This document shows positions 55,355-63,615 of a stretch of 63,615 nucleotides of DNA, piece by piece (the first letter of the stretch is position 1; each line of letters starts with the position of its first letter). The notes below the pieces were generated by a model that saw nothing but the letters and a program-made list of their open reading frames with translations, was not told where the DNA came from and ran no database searches. Origin of the DNA: Kluyvera sichuanensis (GTDB lineage Bacteria; Pseudomonadota; Gammaproteobacteria; Enterobacterales; Enterobacteriaceae); assembly GCF_014218705.1 (NCBI RefSeq), contig NZ_JABBJF010000028.1, positions 1-63,615 of the forward strand. Reading direction: 5' to 3'. The position numbers and the translations under genes are program-made.

Positions 55355-57337
55355 TTATGGCGTCACGATATTGAACCAGAACTCGAACTTATCCATATAG
55401 CTCAACAGCTCATCCACTTTGGCATGGTTACCGGAGATGCGCACATCGCCCTGGTTTTCCGCCTGCTTCAGCGTCTCTTCCTTAAGGATAATCTTGTTCA
55501 AAGTCGCGCGGTTAAGCGTAATAGAGGCATCGGCATTGCTGGCCTGCGCGTTCGCGCTGTGGTTCAGTACACCGTTTTCCAGCTCCAGCTTATACTTGCC
55601 GCCATCGCTGCCTAAATCGACATTGAAGACCGCTTTGGCATTCGCCGCTTTTTCACCATTAATGTGAACCGCCAGATAGTCAAAGAACATCTCCGGCGAC
55701 ATCGCCTTCACCGTATCCGGGCTGGCGGTGTTCGGCGTTGGTCCTTTCACCACGCCGTTACGCAACTCCTGCGCACCGGTCAGGTAGAAGTTACGCCACG
55801 GGCCCGACTCGGCCTGATAGCCCATCTGCTCAAGCGCATCGGCTTCCAGACTACGCGCAGCTTTATTGTTCGGATCGGCGAACACCACCTGATTGGTCAC
55901 CTGTGCTACCCAGCGGTAGTTACCCTTCACAAAGTCAGCTTCTGCTTTTTGCATAATGGCATCGGCACCGCCCATATACTCCACGTATTTCTTCGCAGCC
56001 GCTACCGGCGGCAGTTCGTCCAGAGTTGCCGGGTTACCGTTAAACCAGCCGAGATAGAAGACATAGGTCGCCTTCACATCGTGACTGACCGAGCCATAAT
56101 AGCCGCGGCTGGCCCAGGTTTGCGCCAGACTGTCCGGCAGCTTAAAGTTAGCGGCGATTTCATCACGGGTCAGCCCCTGGTTTGCCATACGCAGGGTCTG
56201 GTCATTGATATAGCGGTACATATCGCGCTGGCCTTTCATCAGCTTGACGACGTTCTCGTTGCCCCAGGTCGGCCAGTGGTGCTGAGCGATAATGATCTTC
56301 GCTTTCCCGCCCCAGCGGTCGATAACGTCGTTGACGTACTTCGACCAGGCCAGCGGATCGCGGATTTTCGCGCCGCGCAGCGAGTAGGTATTGTGCAGCG
56401 TATGGGTCACATCTTCCGCCGCCTCAATCATTCCCTTCTCTTCGACATACCACAGCATTTCAGACGGCGCTTCCGAACCCGGTGCCATCATAAAATCGTA
56501 GGTCAGGCCATCGATCACCTCTTTCTGACCGGTATGGGTGATGTAGTTGGTCGGCTCAATCAGCGTCACCGTACCGGCTGACGTGGTGGTACCCAGCCCC
56601 GCGCCAACCTGACCTTTCGCGTCCGGTTTCAGCAGGTTACCGTACATATAGCTGGCACGACGGCTCATGGCATTCCCGGCCATGATATTTTCAGACACCG
56701 CTTCCTGCATAAAGCCTGCAGGCGCATAGACTTTCACCTTGCCGGATTTCACATCGGCTTCGTCCACCACGCCGCGCACGCCGCCGTAATGGTCAACGTG
56801 GCTATGGGTATAAATCACCGCGACGACCGGCTTTTTACCGCGATTCTTATAGTAGAGATCCATCCCTACCTTCGCCGTTTCCGCCGAGACCAGCGGGTCG
56901 ATAACCGTGATCCCTTCTTTCCCTTCCATAATGGTCATATTGGAGAGGTCGAGGTTACGAATCTGGTAGACGCCGTCGGTCACTTCAAACAGGCCGCCGA
57001 TATTGATGAGCTGCGACTGACGCCACAGACTTGGGTTGACCGTATCCGGCGCTTTCTCGCCCTCTTTAATAAACGCGTACTGCTGAGGATTCCAGACCAC
57101 GTTCCCCTGCTTACCTTTAATCAGCTCTGGCGGCAGCGGCGCAATAAATCCTTTGTGCGCATTAGCGAAATCGGTTTTATCCGCGAAAGGCAGTTGCGCA
57201 TACAACGCATCATTCGCCTCTTTGGTTTGTGCCGTTGCCGCTTTACCTGGCTCCTGCGCCATTGCCGGAAGGGAAATGACGGCGCTCGAGCACACGCCAG
57301 CGATGGCCATATAGCCCGCTAATTTTTTCAGTTTCAT
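55355..57337 (-). CDS. Periplasmic alkyl sulfatase (metallo-beta-lactamase type), copy 1
   Basis: 660 residues from the ATG at 57337 (GAGG 6 nt upstream). Signal peptide with cleavage after SLPAMA (~27). Metallo-beta-lactamase metal motif THSHVDH with His178, His180, Asp182 and His183, then EDVTHTLHN and QHHWPTW. A C-terminal SCP2-like domain (~535-655) completes the SdsA1/YjcS class III alkyl sulfatase architecture. These zinc enzymes cut primary alkyl sulfates such as dodecyl sulfate into alcohol and sulfate. A closely similar copy lies at 58792-60768. Confidence 0.9.
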   Translation of the reverse strand: MKLKKLAGYMAIAGVCSSAVISLPAMAQEPGKAATAQTKEANDALYAQLPFADKTDFANAHKGFIAPLPPELIKGKQGNVVWNPQQYAFIKEGEKAPDTVNPSLWRQSQLINIGGLFEVTDGVYQIRNLDLSNMTIMEGKEGITVIDPLVSAETAKVGMDLYYKNRGKKPVVAVIYTHSHVDHYGGVRGVVDEADVKSGKVKVYAPAGFMQEAVSENIMAGNAMSRRASYMYGNLLKPDAKGQVGAGLGTTTSAGTVTLIEPTNYITHTGQKEVIDGLTYDFMMAPGSEAPSEMLWYVEEKGMIEAAEDVTHTLHNTYSLRGAKIRDPLAWSKYVNDVIDRWGGKAKIIIAQHHWPTWGNENVVKLMKGQRDMYRYINDQTLRMANQGLTRDEIAANFKLPDSLAQTWASRGYYGSVSHDVKATYVFYLGWFNGNPATLDELPPVAAAKKYVEYMGGADAIMQKAEADFVKGNYRWVAQVTNQVVFADPNNKAARSLEADALEQMGYQAESGPWRNFYLTGAQELRNGVVKGPTPNTASPDTVKAMSPEMFFDYLAVHINGEKAANAKAVFNVDLGSDGGKYKLELENGVLNHSANAQASNADASITLNRATLNKIILKEETLKQAENQGDVRISGNHAKVDELLSYMDKFEFWFNIVTP

Positions 57338-57589
57338 AAAGCCTCTATTCATAACATTGCGCCGCACAAAGGAGGTTGCTTATTGATATAAGCCACGGCG
57401 TGAGAGTTTTCGATTGAATAACGATGAGGTAAGAGTAACACCGGTATTTAGCGAGAAAAAAACAATAACCATTTAAATTTAAATTTATACTGCAAGCCCA
57501 CAATACATTTAAAAATAAACAAATCGTTGGTCGTCAGGCCTCGGTATAAAAAGATAATAGGCAGCTTATTCGTAAAGCCTGGAAACACC

Positions 57590-57973
57590 ATGTATAAAGT
57601 GACTGTTTTGCTTCTGGCCGCCACGTTAACGGCGTGCAGTGCCGATAAACCGCAAACGTTGAGCAAAATTGATGCCCTGCAAATTCCGGTGGTCGCACAG
57701 AGCCCATACCCTGCGGAGCCCAACGCGCTCGCTGCACAATATCAGAACAATGAGCGCATCATAGAAAACGTCACCGATGCGCTAAAAACACAGTATCTAC
57801 AGAATGTTAGCAGCCGTGACATTTTCGACGTTCATAGCGAGGCGCACCAGGTCTACGCGGCGCTATCCAAGCTCGACCAGCTGCAGCTTATCAACCGCTA
57901 TTATCTGAAAGCGCAGAATCTCGACGGCCTTAACCACGTGGGCAGTTCACTGCAGCCACTGGAAAAAGGATAA
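57590..57973 (+). CDS. Uncharacterised lipoprotein
   Basis: 127 residues from the ATG at 57590. Lipoprotein signal MYKVTVLLLAATLTAC (lipobox LTAC, Cys16). The mature part is helical (ENVTDALKTQYLQNVSSRDI, ALSKLDQLQLINRYYLKAQN). I do not recognise the family. It lies between the two alkyl sulfatases, divergent from copy 1 and convergent with the regulator, and may share a stimulus with them. Confidence 0.7.
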   Translation: MYKVTVLLLAATLTACSADKPQTLSKIDALQIPVVAQSPYPAEPNALAAQYQNNERIIENVTDALKTQYLQNVSSRDIFDVHSEAHQVYAALSKLDQLQLINRYYLKAQNLDGLNHVGSSLQPLEKG

Positions 57974-57976
57974 AAA

Positions 57977-58013
57977 AAAGCTCACTCATCATCGATGAGT
58001 GAGCTTTTTTCAT
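57977..58013. terminator. Bidirectional terminator between lipoprotein and IprA-like gene
   Basis: AAGCTCACTCATC-ATC-GATGAGTGAGCTTTTTT: perfect stem, A-run before and T-run after. Confidence 0.93.
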
Positions 58014-58017
58014 TGAA

Positions 58018-58647
58018 CTAAAATCCCTCAGGCAAGCTGCTGACGGACATTAAATAACCCCCGCGCTTAAACTCGATATAATGGCCGTTTTTAAGCGCCG
58101 ATAATACATTTAATACGCTACTGCGCGAGAGATGCGTACGCTCCTGAATATAATCCAGGATCGATATTTTCATGCGCGTCTCTTCAGGCAGTAATATCAT
58201 CTCTTGCAGGTGATTACGAATCACCGAATAGGTGCGCTGTTGCACCACCAGCGCGTCACGATAAAAAAGATAGGCGGTGTGATACGACAACACCGAAGCC
58301 ACATCTTCCCAGACGCCCTCTTCACGGAACAGCTGCATCGCCGTTTGTGCATCCACGCGTAGAATGGTCGATTCCGACTCTGCCCGCAGCAAATGGCCGC
58401 GTACCGGCTGGATCATCTCAGCAATACCGAACAGATGAGGGTCATACACGGTGACAATCAGCAGGCCGTCTGACGCCCGTAAGATGGAGAGTTCACCTTC
58501 CAGAAAGAGAAAAAGCTGCGGCTGGTTTTTGTGCGTCCAGGTCATCCGTTTACGGGGAACCACCTTCATTTTTTCGGCTATCGGCTGCAGCAGCGCCGTC
58601 AATCGTTGAATGCTCTGCTCCGGGCGAATCGGCGGTAAATTTTGCAT
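58018..58647 (-). CDS. IprA/YaiV-like winged-helix regulator
   Basis: 209 residues from the ATG at 58647 (GTAGG 5 nt upstream). N-terminal cNMP-binding-like fold (QPQLFLFLEGELSILRASDG, VTVYDPHLFGIAEMIQPVRG) and a C-terminal winged helix (TRMKISILDYIQERTHLSRS, SSVLNVLSALKNGHYIEFKR). It resembles the IprA/YaiV family, in which IprA affects peroxide resistance. By position between the two alkyl sulfatase genes it is the likely local regulator; this is inference. Confidence 0.7.
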   Translation of the reverse strand: MQNLPPIRPEQSIQRLTALLQPIAEKMKVVPRKRMTWTHKNQPQLFLFLEGELSILRASDGLLIVTVYDPHLFGIAEMIQPVRGHLLRAESESTILRVDAQTAMQLFREEGVWEDVASVLSYHTAYLFYRDALVVQQRTYSVIRNHLQEMILLPEETRMKISILDYIQERTHLSRSSVLNVLSALKNGHYIEFKRGGYLMSVSSLPEGF

Positions 58648-58753
58648 AATCCTACCTGTAAAAATGACACAACGTTGCATTTACGCACATCGACAGATGT
58701 GCCATAAAGCGCAACGTTGTTTAAATTCAAACCAATAAAAGCTTGTCCTGACG

Positions 58754-58787
58754 GTAGGCCGGATAAGCTTAGCGCCATCCGGCCTAC
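58754..58787. repeat. REP element
   Basis: GTAGGCCGGATAAGC-TTA-GCGCCATCCGGCCTAC, at the 3' end of the second alkyl sulfatase gene. Confidence 0.85.
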
Positions 58788-58791
58788 AGGG

Positions 58792-60768
58792 TTATGGCGT
58801 GACGATATTGAACCAGAAATCAAACTTGTCCATATAGCCCAGCATCTCGTCGAGTTTTGCTCCGTTGCCGCTGATCTTCACTTCGCCCTTATCTTCAGCC
58901 TGTTTAAGCGTTTCCTCTTTCAGGATGATTTTATTCAGGGTTGCCCTATCCAGGGTCAGGGTTGCATCGGCATCTTTCGCTTCCGCATTGGCGGTATGGT
59001 TCAGCACACCGTTTTCCAGCTCCAGCTTGTATTTACCGCCGTCATTGCCCAAATCGATGTTAAACACCGACTTCGCTTTCCCTGCTTTCTCGCCGTTGAT
59101 ATGTACGGCCAGATAGTCAAAGAACATTTCCGGCGTCATCGCGCGCACCGTGTCCGGGCTGGCGGTGTTCGGCGTTGGCCCTTTCACCACGCCGTTACGC
59201 AACTCCTGCGCGCCGGTCAGGTAGAAGTTACGCCACGGGCCCGATTCGGCCTGATAACCCAGCTGCTCCAGCGCATCGGCTTCCAGGTTGCGCGCATCCT
59301 GGTTTTGCGGGTCGGCAAAGACCACTTTGCTGACCACCTGCGCCACCCAACGGTAGTTGCCCTGGTCGTAATCCTCTTTGGCTTTTTTCAGAATCGCCTC
59401 AGCGCCGCCCATATAGTCGACAAATTTCTTCGCCGCTTCTTCAGGCGGCAGCTCGTCGAGCGTCGCCGGGTTGCCGTCGAACCAGCCGAGGTACAGCACG
59501 TAGGTGGCCTTCACGTCGTGGCTCACCGAGCCATAGTAACCACGGTTAGCCCAGGTATTTGCCAGGCTGTCCGGCAGCTTGAAGTTGGCGGCGATTTCAT
59601 CGCGGGTCAGCCCTTCGTTTGCCATGCGCAGCGTTTGGTCGTTGATGTAACGATAGAGGTCACGCTGGCTCTTCAGCAGATTCACCACGTTTTCATTGCC
59701 CCAGGTTGGCCAGTGGTGCTGCGCCATAATCACTTCCGCTTTATCACCCCAGCGAACAATCGCTTCGTTGATATACTTCGACCACGGCAACGGTTCACGA
59801 ATCTTCGCACCGCGCAGCGAGTAGGTGTTGTGCAGCGTATGCGTCACGTCCTCTGCCGATTCGATCAGCTTTTTCTCTTCGATAAACCACAGCATTTCAG
59901 ACGGCGCTTCTGAGCCAGGAGCCAGCATAAAGTCATAGGTCAGCCCATCAATCGTCTCTTTCTGCCCATCTTTATCGATAATATTGGTCGGTGCGATTAA
60001 GGTGACGGTCCCGGCCGAGGTGGTGGTACCCAGCCCTGCGCCAACCTGCCCTTTCGCATCCGGTTTTAACAGGTTGCCGTACATGTAACTGGCGCGGCGG
60101 CTCATTACGTTACCGGCCATAATGTTTTCCGCCACCGCCGCTTCCATAAAGCCGGACGGTGCGTACACTTTAACTTTGCCGGATTTCACATCTGCTTCAT
60201 CCACCACTCCGCGCACGCCACCGTAGTGGTCAACGTGGCTGTGGGTGTAAATGATTGCCACCACCGGCTTTTTGCCGCGGTTTTTGTAGTACAGGTCCAT
60301 CCCCACTTTGGCGGTTTCCGCCGAGACCAGTGGGTCAACGACGGTGATCCCCTCTTTCCCTTCGATAATGGTCATGTTGGAAAGATCGAGGTTGCGAATC
60401 TGGTAGACGCCATCGGTCACTTCAAACAGCCCGCTGATGTTGATCAGCTGCGACTGACGCCACAGGCTAGGGTTGACGGTAGCCGGGGCTTTTTCGCCCT
60501 CTTTGATAAAGGCGTACTGTTGCGGGTTCCAGATAACGTTGCCCTGCTCGCCTTTAATCACATCGGTTGGCAGCGCGGCGATAAAGCCTTTGTGGGCGTT
60601 GGTGAAATCGGTATTGTCGGAGAAAGGCAGCTGAGTTAAGAGTGCGTCATTAGCTTTTTGCGTGGTATCCGTCGCCTCTTTCGGCGTCACGTCGGCATAG
60701 GCCGGGAGGATAATTGTCGACATAAAACCTGCCAGCGCCAGGCTTCTGACAATAAGCTTTATTTTCAT
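58792..60768 (-). CDS. Periplasmic alkyl sulfatase, copy 2
   Basis: 658 residues. Signal peptide cleaved after LPAYA (~25). Metal motif THSHVDH with His176, His178, Asp180, His181. Most residues are identical to copy 1 from ~45 onward, including long runs around the active site; the N-terminal ~30 residues and part of the C-terminal SCP2-like domain differ. The pair therefore arose by duplication. Same strand as copy 1, but separated by the regulator and lipoprotein genes. Substrate specificity may have shifted. Confidence 0.9.
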   Translation of the reverse strand: MKIKLIVRSLALAGFMSTIILPAYADVTPKEATDTTQKANDALLTQLPFSDNTDFTNAHKGFIAALPTDVIKGEQGNVIWNPQQYAFIKEGEKAPATVNPSLWRQSQLINISGLFEVTDGVYQIRNLDLSNMTIIEGKEGITVVDPLVSAETAKVGMDLYYKNRGKKPVVAIIYTHSHVDHYGGVRGVVDEADVKSGKVKVYAPSGFMEAAVAENIMAGNVMSRRASYMYGNLLKPDAKGQVGAGLGTTTSAGTVTLIAPTNIIDKDGQKETIDGLTYDFMLAPGSEAPSEMLWFIEEKKLIESAEDVTHTLHNTYSLRGAKIREPLPWSKYINEAIVRWGDKAEVIMAQHHWPTWGNENVVNLLKSQRDLYRYINDQTLRMANEGLTRDEIAANFKLPDSLANTWANRGYYGSVSHDVKATYVLYLGWFDGNPATLDELPPEEAAKKFVDYMGGAEAILKKAKEDYDQGNYRWVAQVVSKVVFADPQNQDARNLEADALEQLGYQAESGPWRNFYLTGAQELRNGVVKGPTPNTASPDTVRAMTPEMFFDYLAVHINGEKAGKAKSVFNIDLGNDGGKYKLELENGVLNHTANAEAKDADATLTLDRATLNKIILKEETLKQAEDKGEVKISGNGAKLDEMLGYMDKFDFWFNIVTP

Positions 60769-61230
60769 TATGACCCTCGATTTTACAGTATTTTATATAA
60801 CCCCAGAAGGTAATCGGTTGAGATACATTATTTTTCCTCACCCTATAAAAACATAACCAGGAATCGCCATTACGCAAGGAAGAATAGTTGATAAAAATAG
60901 GGTTTTTATGTTGAGATATAATCCCTTTAAATCAACATGTTAAATGACCTCCTTTAATTTGACGAATTGTATTTCATGTACTAGAAAAAATAACAATTTT
61001 AATATTCGTCATTCCCGAATAATTCAGCAAAGTAAGTATCGCAGTCATATTTACCGCCATTTTTAGACATTAAGACTTAAATATCCTGCCGTTCTATCAT
61101 TTAACATCACCATAAAATGTTAATATTTAGAAACAGTTAGACACAGGATTTACTCCATAGTGAGTATTTTTTCAATTTAAGCTCAACGACCGTTTCATCG
61201 TCGTTGCCAGCACCGCCTTTTTCATGAAAA
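60769..61230. other. AT-rich gap between alkyl sulfatase 2 and the ABC binding protein
   Basis: About 460 bp, no gene. It carries the divergent promoters; the ModE-like box is at its right end. Confidence 0.6.
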
Positions 61231-61258
61231 ATCGCTATGTATAAAACTACATAACGAG
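61231..61258. promoter_or_regulatory. ModE-type operator
   Basis: ATCGCTATGTA-TAAAAC-TACATAACGAG: inverted 11-bp half-sites with 6-bp spacer, nearly matching the ModE-Mo binding pattern (ATCGCTATATA-N6-TATATAACGAT). It lies 23 bp upstream of the binding-protein start, where binding would block transcription when molybdate is plentiful. Confidence 0.75.
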
Positions 61259-61281
61259 ACAAGTCGATGGTTTCAGGAAAA

Positions 61282-62190
61282 ATGAAGTACGGGATTCTGG
61301 CGCTGATGGTATGTACCCCAGCGGTGTTCGCAAAAGACATCCGCGTCACCTACGCCGGTTCAATGGGCAAAGTCATGGATCAAGGGTTAGGGCCTGCGTT
61401 CAGTAAAGCCGATAACGGTGACTATCAAGGGCAAGGTCAGGGGGCATACGGTATGGCTCGTCTGTTAGCCAGCCATAAAATTGAGGCCGATGTGTTTGTT
61501 TCCATCAACCCTGGTCCAATGCAGATCCTCAAAGATGCCGGGCTGATTGATGAAGCCGTGCCCGTTGCCAGCACCAGCATGGTGGTAGCGTACAATCCGA
61601 AAGGGAAATATGGCGCTCAGTTTGCCGCCGCCAATCAGAAACACGATGGCTCATGGCTTAATCTGCTGGCACAAAAAGATATCAGCTTCGGGCGCACCGA
61701 CCCGTACGTCGACCCGAAAGGTCAGAACATCGTCTTTACGCTGATGCTGGCGGAGAAATATTACCAGCAGCCGGGCATCGCGATGAAAATCCTCGGCAGC
61801 CTGCAAAACCCGCAGCAGACCCACCAGGAAGGCGGCCTGATATCACGCCTTGAGAGTGGTCAGGTGGACGCCGCCGCCGGCTATGAGAGCGAAATTCGCT
61901 CCGCGCACCTGCCGTATGTGGCGCTGCCGGATGAGATTAACCTGAGCAACCCGGCGATGGCAAAGCAGTGGTATGACACCGTCAACTTCACCATTAAAGA
62001 CGCCCAGGGCAAAAACCAGGTTCTGCATACCCAGCCGATGGTGTTCTACGCTGCGGTGCTGAAAAATGCGCCTAACGGTGTTGAACAAGGCGAGAAATTC
62101 GTTAAATTTATGCAAAGCGCACAGGGTCAGGCGCTGTTTAAACAGTACGGTTACGCGGAACCAAAAGGGGACGCGCTATACGCCCGCTAA
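61282..62190 (+). CDS. Periplasmic oxyanion (probably molybdate/tungstate) binding protein
   Basis: 302 residues from the ATG at 61282 (AGGAAAA upstream). Signal peptide (MKYGILALMVCTPAVFA, cleavage ~17) and a type 2 binding domain of the WtpA/ModA group: VTYAGSMGKVMDQGL, GAYGMARLLASHKIEADVFV, DISFGRTDPYVDPKGQNIVF, VDAAAGYESE. Ligand molybdate or tungstate is inferred from family and the ModE-type operator. The permease gene follows directly. Confidence 0.8.
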   Translation: MKYGILALMVCTPAVFAKDIRVTYAGSMGKVMDQGLGPAFSKADNGDYQGQGQGAYGMARLLASHKIEADVFVSINPGPMQILKDAGLIDEAVPVASTSMVVAYNPKGKYGAQFAAANQKHDGSWLNLLAQKDISFGRTDPYVDPKGQNIVFTLMLAEKYYQQPGIAMKILGSLQNPQQTHQEGGLISRLESGQVDAAAGYESEIRSAHLPYVALPDEINLSNPAMAKQWYDTVNFTIKDAQGKNQVLHTQPMVFYAAVLKNAPNGVEQGEKFVKFMQSAQGQALFKQYGYAEPKGDALYAR

Positions 62191-62237
62191 ACCGCCCAGC
62201 CAGAATAGCGGGCTGGCTCTCGCTGCCCGCTATTCTC

Positions 62238-62945
62238 TTGCTGAGCATTCCTTTTATTACCCTGGTTAGCGTTACACCGTGGCACCATTTGCAGCTGGCA
62301 TGGCGAGACGGGGATGCCATCGCCGTCTCGATGGGGCTTGGAGGCGTGGCGCTGTGCATCACGGTCGCCATTGGGCTGCCCGTTGCCTGGTGGCTTTCGC
62401 AGGCGCGCGGACGCCGCCGTTTACTGGGGGAATTGCTGGTGATGATCCCCTTGCTCACCCCGCCGCTGGCAATGGGTATCCTGTTGGTCTCGGCGCTGGG
62501 GCCCTATGGGTTAGTCGGCACGTGGATCTCAAAACTTGGCGTAACGCTGGTCAACAATCCGGCAGCCTTTGTGCTGGCGCAGATATACGGATCGCTGCCC
62601 TACTTTATTGTGGTCGCCCGCTCGGCGTTCGCTACCGTGCCCAAAGATATTCTCGAAGCCGGTCAGACTCTCGGCGCTTCGGGCTGGAATCGCTTTCGCT
62701 ACCTCACGCTTCCCATCGCCTTTCCCGGCCTTGCTTCTGCCGTTACCCTTGCCTGGGTGCGGGCCGTCGGTGAATTTGGCATCGTGATGATTTTCGCCTA
62801 TTTTCCTCAAGGCATCCCGGTCAAACTCTATACCAACCTGCAAAACGACGGCGTGGATGCGGTGTATACGCTGCTGTGGATGCTGCTGATTGTGACCCTG
62901 CCGCTGCCGATGATGTGCTTTGCGCTAGGCAGAAGGGTTAAGTAG
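62238..62945 (+). CDS. ABC permease, ModB/WtpB-like
   Basis: At least 235 residues with five or six membrane helices (LGGVALCITVAIGLPVAWWL, LLVMIPLLTPPLAMGILLVS) and the EAA loop EAGQTLGASGWNRFRYLTLP that contacts the ATPase. The first usual start codon is TTG at 62238; the frame is open to 62142 and the first helix would be truncated, so the real start may be a rarer codon nearer 62180. No ATPase gene follows: the next element is a terminator. Confidence 0.8.
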   Translation: MLSIPFITLVSVTPWHHLQLAWRDGDAIAVSMGLGGVALCITVAIGLPVAWWLSQARGRRRLLGELLVMIPLLTPPLAMGILLVSALGPYGLVGTWISKLGVTLVNNPAAFVLAQIYGSLPYFIVVARSAFATVPKDILEAGQTLGASGWNRFRYLTLPIAFPGLASAVTLAWVRAVGEFGIVMIFAYFPQGIPVKLYTNLQNDGVDAVYTLLWMLLIVTLPLPMMCFALGRRVK

Positions 62946-62980
62946 CGGATAGCGACGGTGCAAACCTCTATTAAATGCAA

Positions 62981-63007
62981 TATGCCCTGTATTAAACAGG
63001 GCATATG
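62981..63007. terminator. Hairpin after the permease gene
   Basis: TATGCCCTGT-ATTAA-ACAGGGCATA, a perfect stem, separates the permease from the convergent gene at 63033. Confidence 0.75.
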
Positions 63008-63032
63008 AATGACGGATTACAGATTAAAAAAC

Positions 63033-63464
63033 TTACAGGCTGTCATTATTTCGCTTTTCAAGCGCTTCCCGATAGCGCCGTTGTTCCACAATATCCAGAT
63101 TTGGATCGAATAACACACTTGATCCTTTCACCGCAATATCGGTATCAATTTCTGTTTGGGAAGCATAGGCTTTATGGCCTTGAGGCTGCGTAGTCGTTGG
63201 GGGGATATAGGTCCCTTGGTATTGTCTATTCCCGGAACAACCGATATAGGCTAACAGGCAGGCAAACAGGAAGAAGAATGTCCATATGGTGTTATAGCCG
63301 TTAAGCGTATATCCACTGCCATACACATCCGAAAACACAGCATGAAATCTGATGGCATAAACAATCAGGAATGATGAGAGGATAACAACTCGACTTTTAC
63401 CTACGGTTAAATGCTTAACTAAAAATTTTACCGTTGCCACTAGCGTGACCAAAAACAACACCAC
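63033..63464 (-). CDS. Membrane protein of unknown function, start unclear
   Basis: Open from 63578, with the first usual start codon GTG at 63464. At least 143 residues: three to four hydrophobic segments (LVTLVATVKFLV, VVILSSFLIVYAIRF, IWTFFFLFACLLAYIGC) and a polar C-terminal tail (QTEIDTDIAVKGSSVLFDPN). The GTG lies in the middle of a plausible first membrane helix (FPIWLLLAAVVLFLV), so translation may begin upstream, or a frame change may have split the gene. AT-rich compared with its neighbours. No family recognised. Confidence 0.5.
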   Translation of the reverse strand: MVLFLVTLVATVKFLVKHLTVGKSRVVILSSFLIVYAIRFHAVFSDVYGSGYTLNGYNTIWTFFFLFACLLAYIGCSGNRQYQGTYIPPTTTQPQGHKAYASQTEIDTDIAVKGSSVLFDPNLDIVEQRRYREALEKRNNDSL

Positions 63465-63535
63465 GGCAGCTAAGAGCAGCCATATCGGGAACCGCCCATA
63501 TTCTTGCGTAATGTTCTGCGGGTAATGACTCCAAC

Positions 63536-63615
63536 TTATTGATAGTGTTTTATGTTCAGATAATGCCCGATGACTTTGTCATGCAGCTCCACCGATTTTG
63601 AGAACGACAGCGACT
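63536..63615 (-). CDS. 3' end of a gene cut by the window edge
   Basis: The last 25 codons of a minus-strand frame (LSFSKSVELHDKVIGHYLNI then KHYQ and TAA at 63536-63538). The gene starts outside the window. Its end overlaps the open frame of the membrane protein. No family can be named from this fragment. Confidence 0.45.
   Translation of the reverse strand, partial: SLSFSKSVELHDKVIGHYLNIKHYQ

Noticed and set aside
55664..56581. 305-codon plus-strand frame on the first alkyl sulfatase gene
   Set aside because: Antisense shadow of the alkyl sulfatase reading frame; no recognisable protein.
58717..59913. Long plus-strand open frame of 398 codons across the second alkyl sulfatase gene
   Set aside because: It lies fully antisense to a clearly real gene with conserved metal motifs, and a similar antisense frame exists at 55664-56581 on the first copy simply because the genes are paralogues. 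No ribosome site or protein family fits.

Overview
The window is a piece of an enteric bacterial chromosome (Enterobacteriaceae, close to Citrobacter/Enterobacter/Escherichia). The main evidence is a nearly complete flagellar region IIIa/IIIb (fliY-Z-A-C-D-S-T and fliE to fliR) whose proteins read almost colinearly with their E. coli counterparts, followed by rcsA, dsrB, yodD, the sRNA gene dsrA, yedQ, yodC, yedI, yedA, vsr, dcm, yedJ, a yedR-like gene and a yedS/ompS-type porin gene, in the order known from E. coli. Some E. coli neighbours are absent (amyA, yedE/F, yedP), so the genome is not E. coli itself; the exact genus cannot be fixed from the window alone.

Positions 1 to about 12,110 are the right end of a lambdoid prophage inserted just beyond the 3' end of fliY. 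A leftward early operon (cro, a YmfL/CII-type regulator, small genes, a replication initiator with internal iterons, adenine and cytosine DNA methyltransferases, a LexA-like DNA-binding gene cut by the window edge) diverges from a rightward operon. The rightward operon holds the cI repressor, a yfdP-yfdQ-yfdR module like that of the E. coli CPS-53 prophage, a chain of small overlapping genes including a DUF551 protein, a MazG-like protein and a DEDD exonuclease, then excisionase and integrase.

Positions 12,158 to 30,504 hold the flagellar genes: the sigma factor (fliA), its co-transcribed regulator (fliZ), filament (fliC), cap (fliD) and chaperones (fliS, fliT), then basal body, motor switch, ATPase/export and hook-length genes (fliE to fliR). 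FliA-type promoters precede fliC and fliD and an FlhDC-like box lies between fliE and fliF. Positions 30,784 to 41,289 are the rcsA-to-yedS segment, with two small RNA genes (DsrA clearly, an RseX-like RNA probably), a diguanylate cyclase, the Dcm/Vsr methylation-repair pair and a porin.

From 41,339 on the content is accessory. It starts with a MurQ-like SIS protein that has lost one catalytic glutamate. Next is a self-contained anaerobic C4-dicarboxylate module: DcuS/DcuR-like sensor and regulator, ApbE flavin transferase, a three-domain soluble NADH:fumarate reductase, a DASS/CitT-type dicarboxylate antiporter and a class I fumarase, with a perfect FNR half-site pair between the reductase and the transporter. 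Together these could import malate or tartrate, dehydrate malate to fumarate, reduce fumarate with NADH in the cytoplasm and export succinate. After it come an Ail/Lom outer-membrane protein, a ROK kinase with its own LacI-type repressor, two tandem periplasmic alkyl sulfatases that bracket a lipoprotein and an IprA-like regulator, and a periplasmic oxyanion-binding protein plus permease behind a ModE-like operator with no ATPase gene. The right edge holds two incompletely readable genes on the minus strand.
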